NCBI GenBank assembly: GCA_038234715.1 | Contig: JBBQTD010000015.1 | Coordinates: 1 to 64,000, forward strand | Origin: SZAS-103 sp038234715 | GTDB taxonomy: Bacteria > Pseudomonadota > Gammaproteobacteria > Xanthomonadales > Xanthomonadaceae | Direction of reading: 5' to 3' | DNA: 64,000 bases | In this document: in pieces, positions 32,184 through 41,431 of the stretch | Layout: every line of letters starts with the position of its first letter | How positions within the stretch are numbered: position 1 is the first letter of the stretch | Position numbers and translations under genes: made by a program | The notes under the pieces: model-generated | What the model was told of the DNA's origin: nothing | Databases searched by the model: none | Seen by the model: only the letters and a program-made list of their open reading frames with translations

Positions 32184-34244
32184 ATGATTCGAAGCTATCG
32201 TCTGGGCCTGCAGGTTGCGGCGCTGTGCGTGTTCGCGGGGTTGCCGGCAATCGGACGCACGGCGGACGCGCCGCACGCCATGGGGCCGGTCGATTTCCTG
32301 CAGGCCGACATCGATGCGTCGGTCGACCCGGGCGTGGACTTCTTCGACTACGCGAACGGCAAGTGGCTGGCGCACAACCCCATACCGGCCTCGGAATCGT
32401 CGTGGGGCATTGGCAATCTCGTGGAGGAGCAACTGAGGGTGAGCCTTCGCGCGATCAACGAAAAGGCCGCGAAGACCGTCAATCTTCCCGGCAGCGACCA
32501 GCAAAAGATCAGCGATTTCTGGACGACCGCGATGGATACCGCCAAGGCCGATCGCCTCGGCGTGCATCCGCTTGATGCCGAACTTGCGCGCATCGACAAG
32601 GTCACCGACGTGCACGACGTGCTCGATACCGCCTTCCATCTGCTGCCGTTGCGCGTGGACGTGCTGTTCGGCGCGGACGTGAGCCAGGACGAAAAGCACA
32701 GCGACGTGATGGCGATCCACATCGGCCAGGGCGGACTGGGTTTGCCGGAGCGCGATTTCTATTTCAATCCCGAGAAAGGCGTGGCGCACATCCGTGAGGA
32801 GTACGTCGCGCACATGGGCCGCACGCTGGTGCTGCTCGGCCGCGATCCGGTCGAGGCGCAGGCCGCTGCTGCCAAGGTGATGGCGTTCGAGACCGAGCTG
32901 GCGAAAGCCTCGCGCAAGATCGAAGACCTGCGCGACCCGCAGAAGAACTACAACAAGATGACGCCGTCCGAACTGACCGCGAAGTACACACCATCGATCG
33001 TCTGGGTCGATCGCCTGGCTGCATACAACCTGCATCCGGACGCTGTCGTGGTCGGCCAACCCGAATTCCTCGGGGCGCTCGACACACTCCTGAAGCAGAC
33101 TCCGGTCTCGGTGCTGCGCGACTATCTGCGCCTGCACCTGGTCGACGTTTATTCGGAGTACCTGTCGCAGGCGTTCGACCAGGAAGGCTTCCGCTTCTAT
33201 CACCAGGTGCTTGTTGGCCAGAAGGAACAGCGTGATCGCTGGAAGCGCGTGCTCGACAACGAAGGCAATGCGATGGGCATGGTGCTCGGCAAGATCTTTG
33301 TGCAGGAGTATTTCCCGGACGCGGCCAAGCGGCGCTACGTCGCACTGGTCGAGGCGATCCGTACCGCCTACGGCGAACGTATCGACCACCTCGACTGGAT
33401 GAGCGACGAGACCAAGGCCAAAGCGCACAAGAAGCTCGCGGCCGTGACGCCCAAGGTCGGTTATCCGGACAAGTGGAAGGACTATTCGGCGCTGGTGATC
33501 GGGCGCGATTCGTACGCGCAGAACATGATGAACGCCGCGCGCTGGGGGTTCAACGATGCGGTGTCGAAGTTCGGCAAGCCGGTCGATCGTGCCGAATGGG
33601 GCATGACGCCGCAGACCTACAATGCCTATTACAACCCGTCCAACAACGAGATCGTGTTGCCGGCGGCGATCTTCACGGTCCCGGGCATGCCCGATGCGCA
33701 GGTCGATGACGCAGTGGTCTACGGTTATGCGGCTGCGGGGACGATCGGCCACGAAATCACCCATGGCTTCGACGACCAGGGACGCCAGTTCGATGCCGCC
33801 GGCAACCTCTCAGAGTGGTGGACTGCCGAGGATGCGAAGAAATTCCAGCAACACGCCGATGTCATGGTCAAGGAATTCAGCGCTTACGAACCCCTGCCGG
33901 GCCTGCACATCAACGGCAAGGCCAGCCTGGGCGAGAATATCGCCGACTACGGCGGCCTGTTGCTCGGGCTGGATGCCTTCAAGAAGACCGAGCAATACAG
34001 GAAGGGCGAGAAGATCGGCGGGCTCACCCCCTTGCAACGTTATTTCCTCGGCTATGCGCTGGGCTGGATGACGCACCAACGCGAAGAGCGCCTGCGCACG
34101 AGCTTGCTGTCGGACGTGCATGCACCAGCGAAGTGGCGCGTGCTTGGGCCGCTGTCCAATATCTCCGAGTTCTATGAGGCCTTCGGCATCAAGCCGGGCC
34201 AGCCAATGTGGCGCGCGGTGGGCGACCGCGTGCAGATCTGGTAG
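32184..34244 (+). CDS. secreted M13 family zinc metallopeptidase (neprilysin-like), copy 1
   Basis: A 686-residue M13 peptidase with a signal peptide (about 1-27). The N-terminal domain starts DFFDYANGKWL. The zinc site is HEITH (about 523-527, in GTIGHEITHGFDDQGRQFD), with the third ligand in ENIADYGGL and the family C-terminal VQIW. These enzymes cleave peptides on the N-terminal side of hydrophobic residues in the periplasm or medium. ATG 32184 follows a gggga site and gives a good signal peptide. A paralogue lies at 37042-39114 on the other strand. Confidence 0.95.
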   Translation: MIRSYRLGLQVAALCVFAGLPAIGRTADAPHAMGPVDFLQADIDASVDPGVDFFDYANGKWLAHNPIPASESSWGIGNLVEEQLRVSLRAINEKAAKTVNLPGSDQQKISDFWTTAMDTAKADRLGVHPLDAELARIDKVTDVHDVLDTAFHLLPLRVDVLFGADVSQDEKHSDVMAIHIGQGGLGLPERDFYFNPEKGVAHIREEYVAHMGRTLVLLGRDPVEAQAAAAKVMAFETELAKASRKIEDLRDPQKNYNKMTPSELTAKYTPSIVWVDRLAAYNLHPDAVVVGQPEFLGALDTLLKQTPVSVLRDYLRLHLVDVYSEYLSQAFDQEGFRFYHQVLVGQKEQRDRWKRVLDNEGNAMGMVLGKIFVQEYFPDAAKRRYVALVEAIRTAYGERIDHLDWMSDETKAKAHKKLAAVTPKVGYPDKWKDYSALVIGRDSYAQNMMNAARWGFNDAVSKFGKPVDRAEWGMTPQTYNAYYNPSNNEIVLPAAIFTVPGMPDAQVDDAVVYGYAAAGTIGHEITHGFDDQGRQFDAAGNLSEWWTAEDAKKFQQHADVMVKEFSAYEPLPGLHINGKASLGENIADYGGLLLGLDAFKKTEQYRKGEKIGGLTPLQRYFLGYALGWMTHQREERLRTSLLSDVHAPAKWRVLGPLSNISEFYEAFGIKPGQPMWRAVGDRVQIW

Positions 34245-34295
34245 TACCAAGGGCACGCTCTGCATGCAATCGGCACGAGCTTGCGTGCGCTGACG

Positions 34296-34820
34296 ATGCC
34301 GCGGATCGAAGGCGATGCGTTTCGCCTTCGACCCATGGAGCATTCGGATATTCCTGCGTGGTACGCGTTCCTGCGCCTGCCGCACGTGGTCGAGCACACC
34401 AGCTGGAACCTTGCATCCGCAGACGACCTGCGCCCGTCGGTCGATGCGTACGAGAGCGATACCCCAGCTTCTGCGATTTGCTTCGCGATCGAATCGGTGG
34501 CCGATGCGGCGCTCGTCGGCTCGATCGGCTTCAACGCGGTTTCGGCGGTCAATCGCAACGCTGAAATCGCGTACACCCTGCATCCTGACTGGTGGGGGCA
34601 TGGGGTTGCGACGCGTTGCTGTTGCGCAGTCGTCGCGTGGGGCTTCTCCGAGCGCGGCTACGTGCGCATCCAGGGCACGGCGCTGGACACCAACCTGGCT
34701 TCGGTGCGCGTGCTCGAGAAGTGCGGTTTCGCGCGCGAGGGCAAATTGCGCAGCTTTCGATTTGTGCGTGGCCAACTGCGCAACTTCTGGATGTACTCTC
34801 GCCTCGCCGGAGAACCGTGA
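34296..34820 (+). CDS. GNAT N-acetyltransferase (RimJ/RimL type)
   Basis: A 174-residue single-domain acetyltransferase: MPRIEGDAFRLRPMEHSDIP start, strand AALVGSIGFN, AEIAYTLHPDWWGHGVATRC (acetyl-CoA loop) and ALDTNLASVRVLEKCGFAREG, the usual RimJ/RimL end. It probably acetylates a protein N-terminus, an amino acid or a small amine; the substrate is unknown. ATG 34296 is chosen, and TTG 34281 is the alternative. Confidence 0.85.
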   Translation: MPRIEGDAFRLRPMEHSDIPAWYAFLRLPHVVEHTSWNLASADDLRPSVDAYESDTPASAICFAIESVADAALVGSIGFNAVSAVNRNAEIAYTLHPDWWGHGVATRCCCAVVAWGFSERGYVRIQGTALDTNLASVRVLEKCGFAREGKLRSFRFVRGQLRNFWMYSRLAGEP

Positions 34821-34913
34821 TGAGTGGCCTGATTCATCGCGATGCATCCGGGGTGTTTTGAAGTTGCAACGCACCAGCGTATTCTCGATCCCGGATCGAT
34901 TGACGGGAAACGC

Positions 34914-35207
34914 ATGCCCAAGGTGGTGCTCGCGTCGGCTCTCTCGCGCTGGTTGCCCGAGTCGTCGGACAAGCCGACCGGCGAGGTCGCGCTCGACGTT
35001 GCCGGAACCAGCGTCGGTGAAGCGCTTGATGGCGTATTCGCGCGCTACCCTAACCTGCGCGGTTATGTGGTCGATGAACACGGTGCGGTGCGGCACCATG
35101 TCGCGGTATTCGTCGATGGCAATGCGATCCGCGACAAGCGCACGCTGACGCAACCGCTGGGCGAGCGTGCAGAGGTGTATGTGATGCAGGCGCTATCTGG
35201 CGGTTGA
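34914..35207 (+). CDS. MoaD/ThiS-like beta-grasp protein
   Basis: A 97-residue protein with the ubiquitin-like beta-grasp plan: VVLASALSRWL, TSVGEALDGVFARYPNLRGYV, then VFVDGNAIRD and a final VYVMQALSGG. The C-terminal Gly-Gly is what MoaD, ThiS and related sulfur carriers use for thiocarboxylate formation. No moaE, thiG or adenylating enzyme is nearby, so it may serve another pathway or act as a protein modifier. It lies 18 bp before a BNR-repeat protein, a pairing I recall from other proteobacteria; the link is not explained. Confidence 0.8.
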   Translation: MPKVVLASALSRWLPESSDKPTGEVALDVAGTSVGEALDGVFARYPNLRGYVVDEHGAVRHHVAVFVDGNAIRDKRTLTQPLGERAEVYVMQALSGG

Positions 35208-35225
35208 CCGAGGAGGGCTGTGACC

Positions 35226-36338
35226 ATGTCCGAGCAAATACTGGTGTCCACCCGCAAAGGATTGTTTGTGCTCGAGCGAAATGATGGAGCGTGGGGCATC
35301 GCGCGCACGTCGTTTCTCGGCCATAACGTCGCCCTTTCGCTGCACGATCCGCGCGACGGCAACTGGTATGCGGCGCTGGACCTGGGTCACTTCGGCGCGA
35401 AGCTGCAACGATCCACCGACCAGGGACGCAACTGGACAGAATGCGCAGTGCCAGCATTCGACGCCGGCGACACCGTGATCACCGGCGATGGCAAGCCCGC
35501 GCAACCCGCAGCGTTGAAATTGATCTGGGCCCTGGAAGCTGGCGCACCGTCGCAGCCCGGACGCTTGTGGGCCGGCACGATTCCAGGCGGTCTGTTTTGC
35601 TCCGACGACTTCGGCGCGAGCTGGCAAATCGTGCGCTCGCTGTGGGAGAGGCCAGCGCGCGGCGAGTGGTTCGGCGGCGGCTACGATGCACCTGGCATCC
35701 ATTCGATTTGCGTGGATCCACGCGATCCTGATTGCGTGCGCGTCGCGGTCTCCACCGGCGGCATCTGGCGCAGCGACGACGGCGGCGAAACCTGGGCGCA
35801 GAGTGCGAATGGAATGTTTGCGCAGTACATGCCGGAGGATCGCAGGCACGATCCAAACGTGCAGGACGTCCACCGCATGACGCAATGCCGCGGAGCGCCC
35901 GACATGTTCTGGGCGCAGCACCACAACGGCGTGTTTCGCAGCACCGATGGCGGCAATCACTGGAGCGAGGTCGCCAATGTGTCGCCTTCGGTGTTCGGAT
36001 TCGGTGTCGCGGTGCATCCACGCGATCCGGAATGCGCGTGGTTCGTGCCGGCGACCAAGGACGAGCGCCGCATACCGGTGGACGGAAAGGTCGTGGTTGC
36101 GCGCACCCGCGATGGGGGCAGGAGCTTCGATGTGCTGCGCAAGGGATTGCCGCAGCATGAAGCGTATGACCTGGTGTACCGGCATGCGCTGGCGATCGAC
36201 TCCACGGGCGACGGGCTTGCATTCGGTTCGACAACCGGAGGGCTGTGGACCACCGATGACCAAGGCGATCTCTGGAATGAACTGCCCGCGCGATTGCCGC
36301 CGGTGCATGCGGTGACGTTCGCTGGCCCTGCAGCATGA
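35226..36338 (+). CDS. BNR/Asp-box repeat beta-propeller protein (sialidase-like fold)
   Basis: A 370-residue protein with several Asp-box motifs (S-x-D-x-G-x-x-W): STDQGRNW, SDDFGASW, SDDGGETW, STDGGNHW and TRDGGRSF, which mark blades of a beta-propeller. There is no signal peptide, and the sialidase catalytic residues cannot be confirmed, so hydrolase activity is doubtful. ATG 35226 lies nine bases after aggagg; a GTG at 35220 is too close to it. It is probably co-transcribed with the MoaD-like gene. Confidence 0.85.
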   Translation: MSEQILVSTRKGLFVLERNDGAWGIARTSFLGHNVALSLHDPRDGNWYAALDLGHFGAKLQRSTDQGRNWTECAVPAFDAGDTVITGDGKPAQPAALKLIWALEAGAPSQPGRLWAGTIPGGLFCSDDFGASWQIVRSLWERPARGEWFGGGYDAPGIHSICVDPRDPDCVRVAVSTGGIWRSDDGGETWAQSANGMFAQYMPEDRRHDPNVQDVHRMTQCRGAPDMFWAQHHNGVFRSTDGGNHWSEVANVSPSVFGFGVAVHPRDPECAWFVPATKDERRIPVDGKVVVARTRDGGRSFDVLRKGLPQHEAYDLVYRHALAIDSTGDGLAFGSTTGGLWTTDDQGDLWNELPARLPPVHAVTFAGPAA

Positions 36339-36451
36339 TCGTGCGGTGCGGTGCGGCTGCGGCTGAACGCTTGCAGGCGTCGGGTTGGATTTGACACACG
36401 CCAGGGGTTACGCTCGCAGCGTCACGCCCACATCCATCGGAAGGAGTAGTC

Positions 36452-36982
36452 ATGGCCACCCGCACGTCGTCCACCGCCAGCAAGAGCGCCAAGACAGTGA
36501 AGAAGGCGGCCAAGTCCGCGCCCGCCGGGAAAGTCGCAAAGAAATCTGTCGCGAAGAAAGCACCCGCAAAGAATGCACCCGCAAAGAAAGCACCGGCCAA
36601 GAAGGTCGCCGTCAAGAAGGCGGTGGTCACCAAGGCCCCGCTGAAGAAAGTGGCCAAGCCGGCTGCGACGGCGCCTGCTCCTGCGAAGGCGTCGGGCAAG
36701 TCGATGGCGAAGAAAAAAACCGCCGCGCCGCGCGCGCCGCGCAAGATCACCGCAAAACAGGCGCTGGCGAATACCCTTGCCTTGCTGAAGGCGAAGAACG
36801 AAAAGTCTCGGCAGCCACCGAACTATCCAACCGGCGACGCGGGACATTCCGGATCGCATGGTGCACACGGTATCGATCCTGCGCAACCTGAAACAGCGCC
36901 AACCCAGCGCCTGACCGACGCGATCCACGGCCATCCTATCGCAACAGAACGTGGCGACGGGTCCAAGCGCGGGCAGAGTTGA
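36452..36982 (+). CDS. histone H1-like Lys/Ala/Pro-rich protein
   Basis: A 176-residue protein. The first 105 residues are an H1-like tail of AKK, PAKK and VKK repeats (AKKAPAKKAPAKKVAVKKAV), followed by ITAKQALANTLALLKAKNEKS, a possible helix, and a polar His/Gly-rich end. Such proteins (AlgP and similar) bind DNA non-specifically and compact the nucleoid. A ggaagga site precedes the ATG. Repeat number in such genes can vary between strains. Confidence 0.85.
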   Translation: MATRTSSTASKSAKTVKKAAKSAPAGKVAKKSVAKKAPAKNAPAKKAPAKKVAVKKAVVTKAPLKKVAKPAATAPAPAKASGKSMAKKKTAAPRAPRKITAKQALANTLALLKAKNEKSRQPPNYPTGDAGHSGSHGAHGIDPAQPETAPTQRLTDAIHGHPIATERGDGSKRGQS

Positions 36983-37041
36983 GACCCTGCCACGCGGCCA
37001 TCGAGCGCGAATGGCGTGGTGCCGTCCGCGCCCGCTCCGAT

Positions 37042-39114
37042 TCACCAGATGTTTACGCGATCGGCAGGCGCGACGTAGAGCTTGTCGCCGGGCTTGACCC
37101 CGAATGCGTCGTACCACCCATCCACGTTGTGCACGACGCCGTTGACCCGGAACACGCGCGGCGAATGCGGATCGCTGACGACCTGCTTGCGGATCGCCGC
37201 TTCACGCAGCTTGCCGCGCCATGCCTGGGCCCAGCCGAGGAACACGCGCTGGTCGCCGGTGTAGCCGTTGAGGACCGGCGCCGGCTTGCCGTTCAACGAG
37301 CGATGGTATGCGTCCAGGGCGAGGGTAAGGCCGCCCAGGTCTGCGATGTTCTCGCCCATGGTGAGATCGCCATTGATGTGGACGCCGGGCAATGGTTCGA
37401 ATGCGGAGTATTGAGCGCCAAGTTTCTTCGCACGCGCTTCGAATGCCGTCGCGTCGGCCGCCGTCCACCAATCGCGCAGGGAACCTTCGGCATCGATCTT
37501 TCGACCCTCGTCGTCGAAGCCATGGGTGAGTTCGTGGCCAATGATGCCTCCCACGGCACCGTAGTTCATTGCGGGATCGGCGTTCGGATCGAAGATCGGT
37601 GGTTGCAGGATCGCAGCCGGGAACACGATGTCGCGTAGCGATCCGTTGTACGCGTCGTTGGTCTGCGGCGTCATGCTCCAGTCGAGCCGGTCGACCGGCC
37701 CCTTGAGGCGCCCCACGTAGAATTGCCAGTCGGCCGCGCCCGCACGCACCACGTTGCCGATCAGGTCGCTGTCACGCACGACAAGGTTCGAATAGTCGCG
37801 CGGGTGGTCGGGGTAGCCGACCTTGATCGTGTAGGTATCAAGTTTTTTCAGTGCTTCCTTCTTCGTCTCCGGGCCCATCCAGTCGAGCTTCTCGATGCGC
37901 GCGTGGAACGCATCCTTGAGGTTCGAGACGAGTTCTTCGATCTTGGCTTTCGATTCTGGCGGAAAATACCTGGCGCTGTAGAGTTGTCCGACGGCCCAGC
38001 TGAGATTTCCGAAGCAGTCGATGCGCTCGCCTGTGCAGTCCTGCCCCGCGACCGCGTCGACTGCGCGTTTCCAGCGCGCCGACTGCTCTTGCTGGCCGGA
38101 CAGGGTCTTGTTGTGCATCTCGAAGTACGCATCCTGGAATGGCTTCGACAGGTAGAACGCGCCATTGTCCGCAATGCGCGCGGCCTCCCACGCCTTGAGC
38201 GTGTCTATGGGTTCGGCAATGAAGATCGCGGTGAGCTTCGGGAATGCGGTTTTTTCACCGACGACAATGCGCGGCAGGCTGCCCAGGTTCGCCGCTTTCA
38301 GGAACCCCGACCAGTCGAATCCGGAACCCAGCCGCTGCAGTTCTTCGATCGACATCGGGTTGTACGTCGCGATCGGATCACGTTGCTCGGTCTTGCTCCA
38401 GCTGGCGGCGGCGATCTTGGTCTCGAACGCGACCACGTTTTTCGCGGACGCGTCCGGATCGGGCCAACCACTGAGCGTCAACAGCTTGGCGACGTAGGCC
38501 TCGTACGCCGCTTTCTGGGCGGCAAATTCCGGCTTGAGGTAATAGTCGCGGTCGGGGAGGCCCAGGCCACCCTGGGTCAAATACACCGCGTAGTGCTTCG
38601 GGTCTTTCAGGTCGACATCGATGGCAAGGTAGAAAAGCGAATCCTCGAAATCGGAATTCGCGCGGCCCATCAGTGCAGCGAGCTCGTCGCGCGTGTCTGA
38701 ATTGCGCACGGCATCGAGCTCCGTCGCGATCGCGCGTACTCCCAGCGCGTCGACGACGTCCTCGTCCATGTAGGAACGGTAGAACGCACCCACCTTGCCT
38801 TCGAGCGTCGCTGGCTCGTGTCCTGCGGTGGTCGCGGCTGCGCCCATCATCTCGTGCAGCCGTTGCTCGACGGCGTCGGTCATCGCAAGCCGCAGCGAAT
38901 AGGCCGGCTTGTCCGCAGGAATATCCGTCCTGGCTACCCAGGCGCCGTTCGCGTAGCGAAAGAAATCGTCGCCAGGATGGGCGGCGGCATCGACGCCTGT
39001 CAGGTCAAAGCCCCAGTTGCCGTACTGCGGCTTCGCCGCGGCCGCGTCCGCCGCGTGCGCGGTTCCTGCCAGCAAGGCCGACACGCACAATGACGCAAGT
39101 ATCCTGCAGTTCAT
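37042..39114 (-). CDS. secreted M13 family zinc metallopeptidase (neprilysin-like), copy 2
   Basis: A 690-residue M13 peptidase with a clear signal peptide (ILASLCVSALLAGTAHA). DDFFRYANGAWVARTDIPAD matches the family start, the zinc site is HELTH (about 525) in GGIIGHELTHGFDDEGRKID, with ENIADLGGL and C-terminal RVNIW. It is a diverged paralogue of the protein at 32184; the two share the layout but many loops differ, so the duplication is not recent. ATG 39114 is chosen because the signal peptide starts there. Confidence 0.95.
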   Translation of the reverse strand: MNCRILASLCVSALLAGTAHAADAAAAKPQYGNWGFDLTGVDAAAHPGDDFFRYANGAWVARTDIPADKPAYSLRLAMTDAVEQRLHEMMGAAATTAGHEPATLEGKVGAFYRSYMDEDVVDALGVRAIATELDAVRNSDTRDELAALMGRANSDFEDSLFYLAIDVDLKDPKHYAVYLTQGGLGLPDRDYYLKPEFAAQKAAYEAYVAKLLTLSGWPDPDASAKNVVAFETKIAAASWSKTEQRDPIATYNPMSIEELQRLGSGFDWSGFLKAANLGSLPRIVVGEKTAFPKLTAIFIAEPIDTLKAWEAARIADNGAFYLSKPFQDAYFEMHNKTLSGQQEQSARWKRAVDAVAGQDCTGERIDCFGNLSWAVGQLYSARYFPPESKAKIEELVSNLKDAFHARIEKLDWMGPETKKEALKKLDTYTIKVGYPDHPRDYSNLVVRDSDLIGNVVRAGAADWQFYVGRLKGPVDRLDWSMTPQTNDAYNGSLRDIVFPAAILQPPIFDPNADPAMNYGAVGGIIGHELTHGFDDEGRKIDAEGSLRDWWTAADATAFEARAKKLGAQYSAFEPLPGVHINGDLTMGENIADLGGLTLALDAYHRSLNGKPAPVLNGYTGDQRVFLGWAQAWRGKLREAAIRKQVVSDPHSPRVFRVNGVVHNVDGWYDAFGVKPGDKLYVAPADRVNIW

Positions 39115-39278
39115 GGCAACCTCGATTGGGGGACAGGGACGCGAAATCCTCGCATGTTTGCGCACCCGAAGCCCACTTGCGCTTGCAAGTCGTACTTTGC
39201 GGCAGCGGAACAGCGCATGGACATTCACGGTAACCTGCGCCGGAACCTGCAACGGGTGAAGGCCATGAGGATGCGGCG

Positions 39279-39764
39279 GTGACGAACGATGCGAACTACT
39301 ATCTCGAAGACTTGCGCGTTGGCCAGCGTTTCGAGACCGACACGCACACCTTGACCGAAGCGGAAATCAAGACCTTCGCGACCGCATTCGATCCGCAACC
39401 CTTCCACATTGATGAAGCACGCGCGCGGTCGAGCCTGTTCGGTGGCTTGGCCGCAAGTGGCTGGCATACCGCAGCAATCACCATGCGACTGATCGTCGAC
39501 CGCGGTTTCCTGGCTGCCGGCGTGATCGGGGCGAGCGGCGAGATCGCCTGGCCACGGCCCACGCGACCCGGTGACACCCTGCATGTCACCGGCGAAGTGC
39601 TCGAGATCATTCCATCGGCTTCGCGCAACGATCGCGGGACCGTGGTGATGCGCAACGAGACGCGAAACCAACGCGACGAAATCGTCCAGCAGCTCACTGC
39701 CAGGTTGATTGTCTTCAGGCGTGCGGATGCGCTGGATAGAACAGGCGAATCCTCTGGCGCCTGA
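39279..39764 (+). CDS. MaoC family dehydratase (hot-dog fold)
   Basis: A 161-residue protein of the MaoC/(R)-specific enoyl-CoA hydratase type: LEDLRVGQRFETDTHTLTEA, then FATAFDPQPFHIDEARARSS with the Asp-x-x-P-x-H hydratase motif, and SGWHTAAITMRL. It probably hydrates an enoyl thioester in fatty acid or acyl side-chain metabolism. The start is GTG. It is divergent from the M13 peptidase gene and convergent with the MATE gene. Confidence 0.9.
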   Translation: MTNDANYYLEDLRVGQRFETDTHTLTEAEIKTFATAFDPQPFHIDEARARSSLFGGLAASGWHTAAITMRLIVDRGFLAAGVIGASGEIAWPRPTRPGDTLHVTGEVLEIIPSASRNDRGTVVMRNETRNQRDEIVQQLTARLIVFRRADALDRTGESSGA

Positions 39765-39936
39765 CAACGACCAGCGCCGCTCGGTCGGGAGCTGGCACGT
39801 CGTTCAGGCCAGCTGTCGGGTTACCACTTCCGATGCTGGCGGTCGGGGAAGGGCATCGTTCGCGACGACAACCGTTTTGCGGCCAGTACGCTTGGCCGTG
39901 GGCCGTGTGCACGCGAAGCATGCGAGGCGGCTTTGC

Positions 39937-41295
39937 TTAACATACGCCGGTTGCTGGTAACGCCACCAGTCGGCGTTTGAACTGCCCGCGCAGCAGCCAC
40001 AGGCTCGTGCAGGCCTGGACTGCGACGGTGGCGACCGAAAGGAACCACAAGTGCTTGAGTTCAAAGTCGGGACGGCTCGCGAGCCATAGCCCGGGCCCGA
40101 CGAAGGTAACCAGTCGGGTCGCACTGCTGAGCATCGCCGGCACCGTGTTGCCAAGCGCCTGGAACATTCCCGAGCAAGTGAAGATGATCCCGGAGGCCAC
40201 GAAGTTCCAGGAAATGATGTGCAGGAATTGCGCGCCGACCGTGATGACCGCCGGATCACGGGTGAATCCGTGGATGAACCATTCCGGACGCCATTGGCAC
40301 ATCAGGGTCAACGCCAGCATGAGCAGGCTGCCGATCAATACCGCCGATCGGAACGTGTCGCGCACGCGGTCATGGTGTCCTGCGCCGACGTTCTGCCCGG
40401 CAATCGGCGCGGTGGCGAACGCGACTGCCATCGCCGGCAGGAAGATCGCCTGCATCACGCGGGAACCGATGCCAAATCCGGCCTGCGCGGTCGCTCCGAA
40501 GTTGCGGATGATGAAATAGATCACGCCCATGTAGACGAACATCAGCGCGAATTCTCCGCCGGCCGGCAGGCCGATCGAGAGGATGCGTTTCCACTCCGCG
40601 ATGCGGGCATGCATCTGCGTGGTGTCGAATGCAACGTATTTCTCCATCCGCACGAAATACATGCTCAGCATGACCACGCCGATCGCGATCGCAATCGACG
40701 TGGCGAGCCCCGCGCCCGCGACGCCGAGTGGATGACCGGTGCCCCAGCCCGCGATCAGCATCGGCGCCAGCATCGCATTGAGCACGACAGTCGCCATCTG
40801 TACGATCATGCCAGGCATGGCGAGGCCGGTGCCGCGTAGCGCAGAGCCCATCGTGATGACCGCAAACTGCAGGGCCAGGCCCGGCAGGTACCAATGCAGG
40901 TAAGTGTTGCCCGCCGCCATTGTTGCCGGGTCCGCGCCGAGCTGTTGCATGTACAGTCCCGAAAGCCCGTATCCGCCTATCAGCGTGATCGCCGCGCAGA
41001 TCGCCGCGAGCAGCAGGCTCTGGTTGAACACGAGATTCGCATCGGGCTGGTCCTTGCGACCGACGGCCTGCGCAATCAGGGTGACCGTACCCACGCCAAG
41101 CACCTGGGTCAGCGCCATCACGATGAAGGCGATGTTGCCCGCAGCGCTGACGCCGGCGATCGAGGCCTTTCCCAGCCGCGACACGAAATAGAGATCGACA
41201 AGCACATACATGGTCTGGAAGAACATGCCCATCGCGATCGGCATGGCCATGCGAACGACATGTTTCGGGATCGAGCCTTGGGTGAGGTCGTGCAT
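39937..41295 (-). CDS. MATE family efflux transporter
   Basis: A 452-residue inner membrane protein with 12 hydrophobic segments in two pseudo-repeats, starting IPKHVVRMAMPIAMGMFFQT, as MATE proteins do. It probably exports cationic drugs or metabolites in exchange for Na+ or H+. The substrate cannot be predicted. It is transcribed alone, divergent from the transglycosylase gene. Confidence 0.92.
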   Translation of the reverse strand: MHDLTQGSIPKHVVRMAMPIAMGMFFQTMYVLVDLYFVSRLGKASIAGVSAAGNIAFIVMALTQVLGVGTVTLIAQAVGRKDQPDANLVFNQSLLLAAICAAITLIGGYGLSGLYMQQLGADPATMAAGNTYLHWYLPGLALQFAVITMGSALRGTGLAMPGMIVQMATVVLNAMLAPMLIAGWGTGHPLGVAGAGLATSIAIAIGVVMLSMYFVRMEKYVAFDTTQMHARIAEWKRILSIGLPAGGEFALMFVYMGVIYFIIRNFGATAQAGFGIGSRVMQAIFLPAMAVAFATAPIAGQNVGAGHHDRVRDTFRSAVLIGSLLMLALTLMCQWRPEWFIHGFTRDPAVITVGAQFLHIISWNFVASGIIFTCSGMFQALGNTVPAMLSSATRLVTFVGPGLWLASRPDFELKHLWFLSVATVAVQACTSLWLLRGQFKRRLVALPATGVC

Positions 41296-41431
41296 GGCGC
41301 TGCCAGGCGATTGCGTCTGCGGACGTTAGCGCAAGCACGCGTGGCATGCCATTGACGGTTGTCATGCCGTTGCGGCGTGTGCAGTGCAGGAGATCGCGGA
41401 TTGCACGGACTTTGTCCCTTAAGATAGACAC

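Noticed and set aside
32043..33764. A 573-codon minus-strand frame antisense to the first M13 peptidase
   Set aside because: Overlaps an M13 gene with complete zinc motifs and a signal peptide; no domain in the mirror frame.
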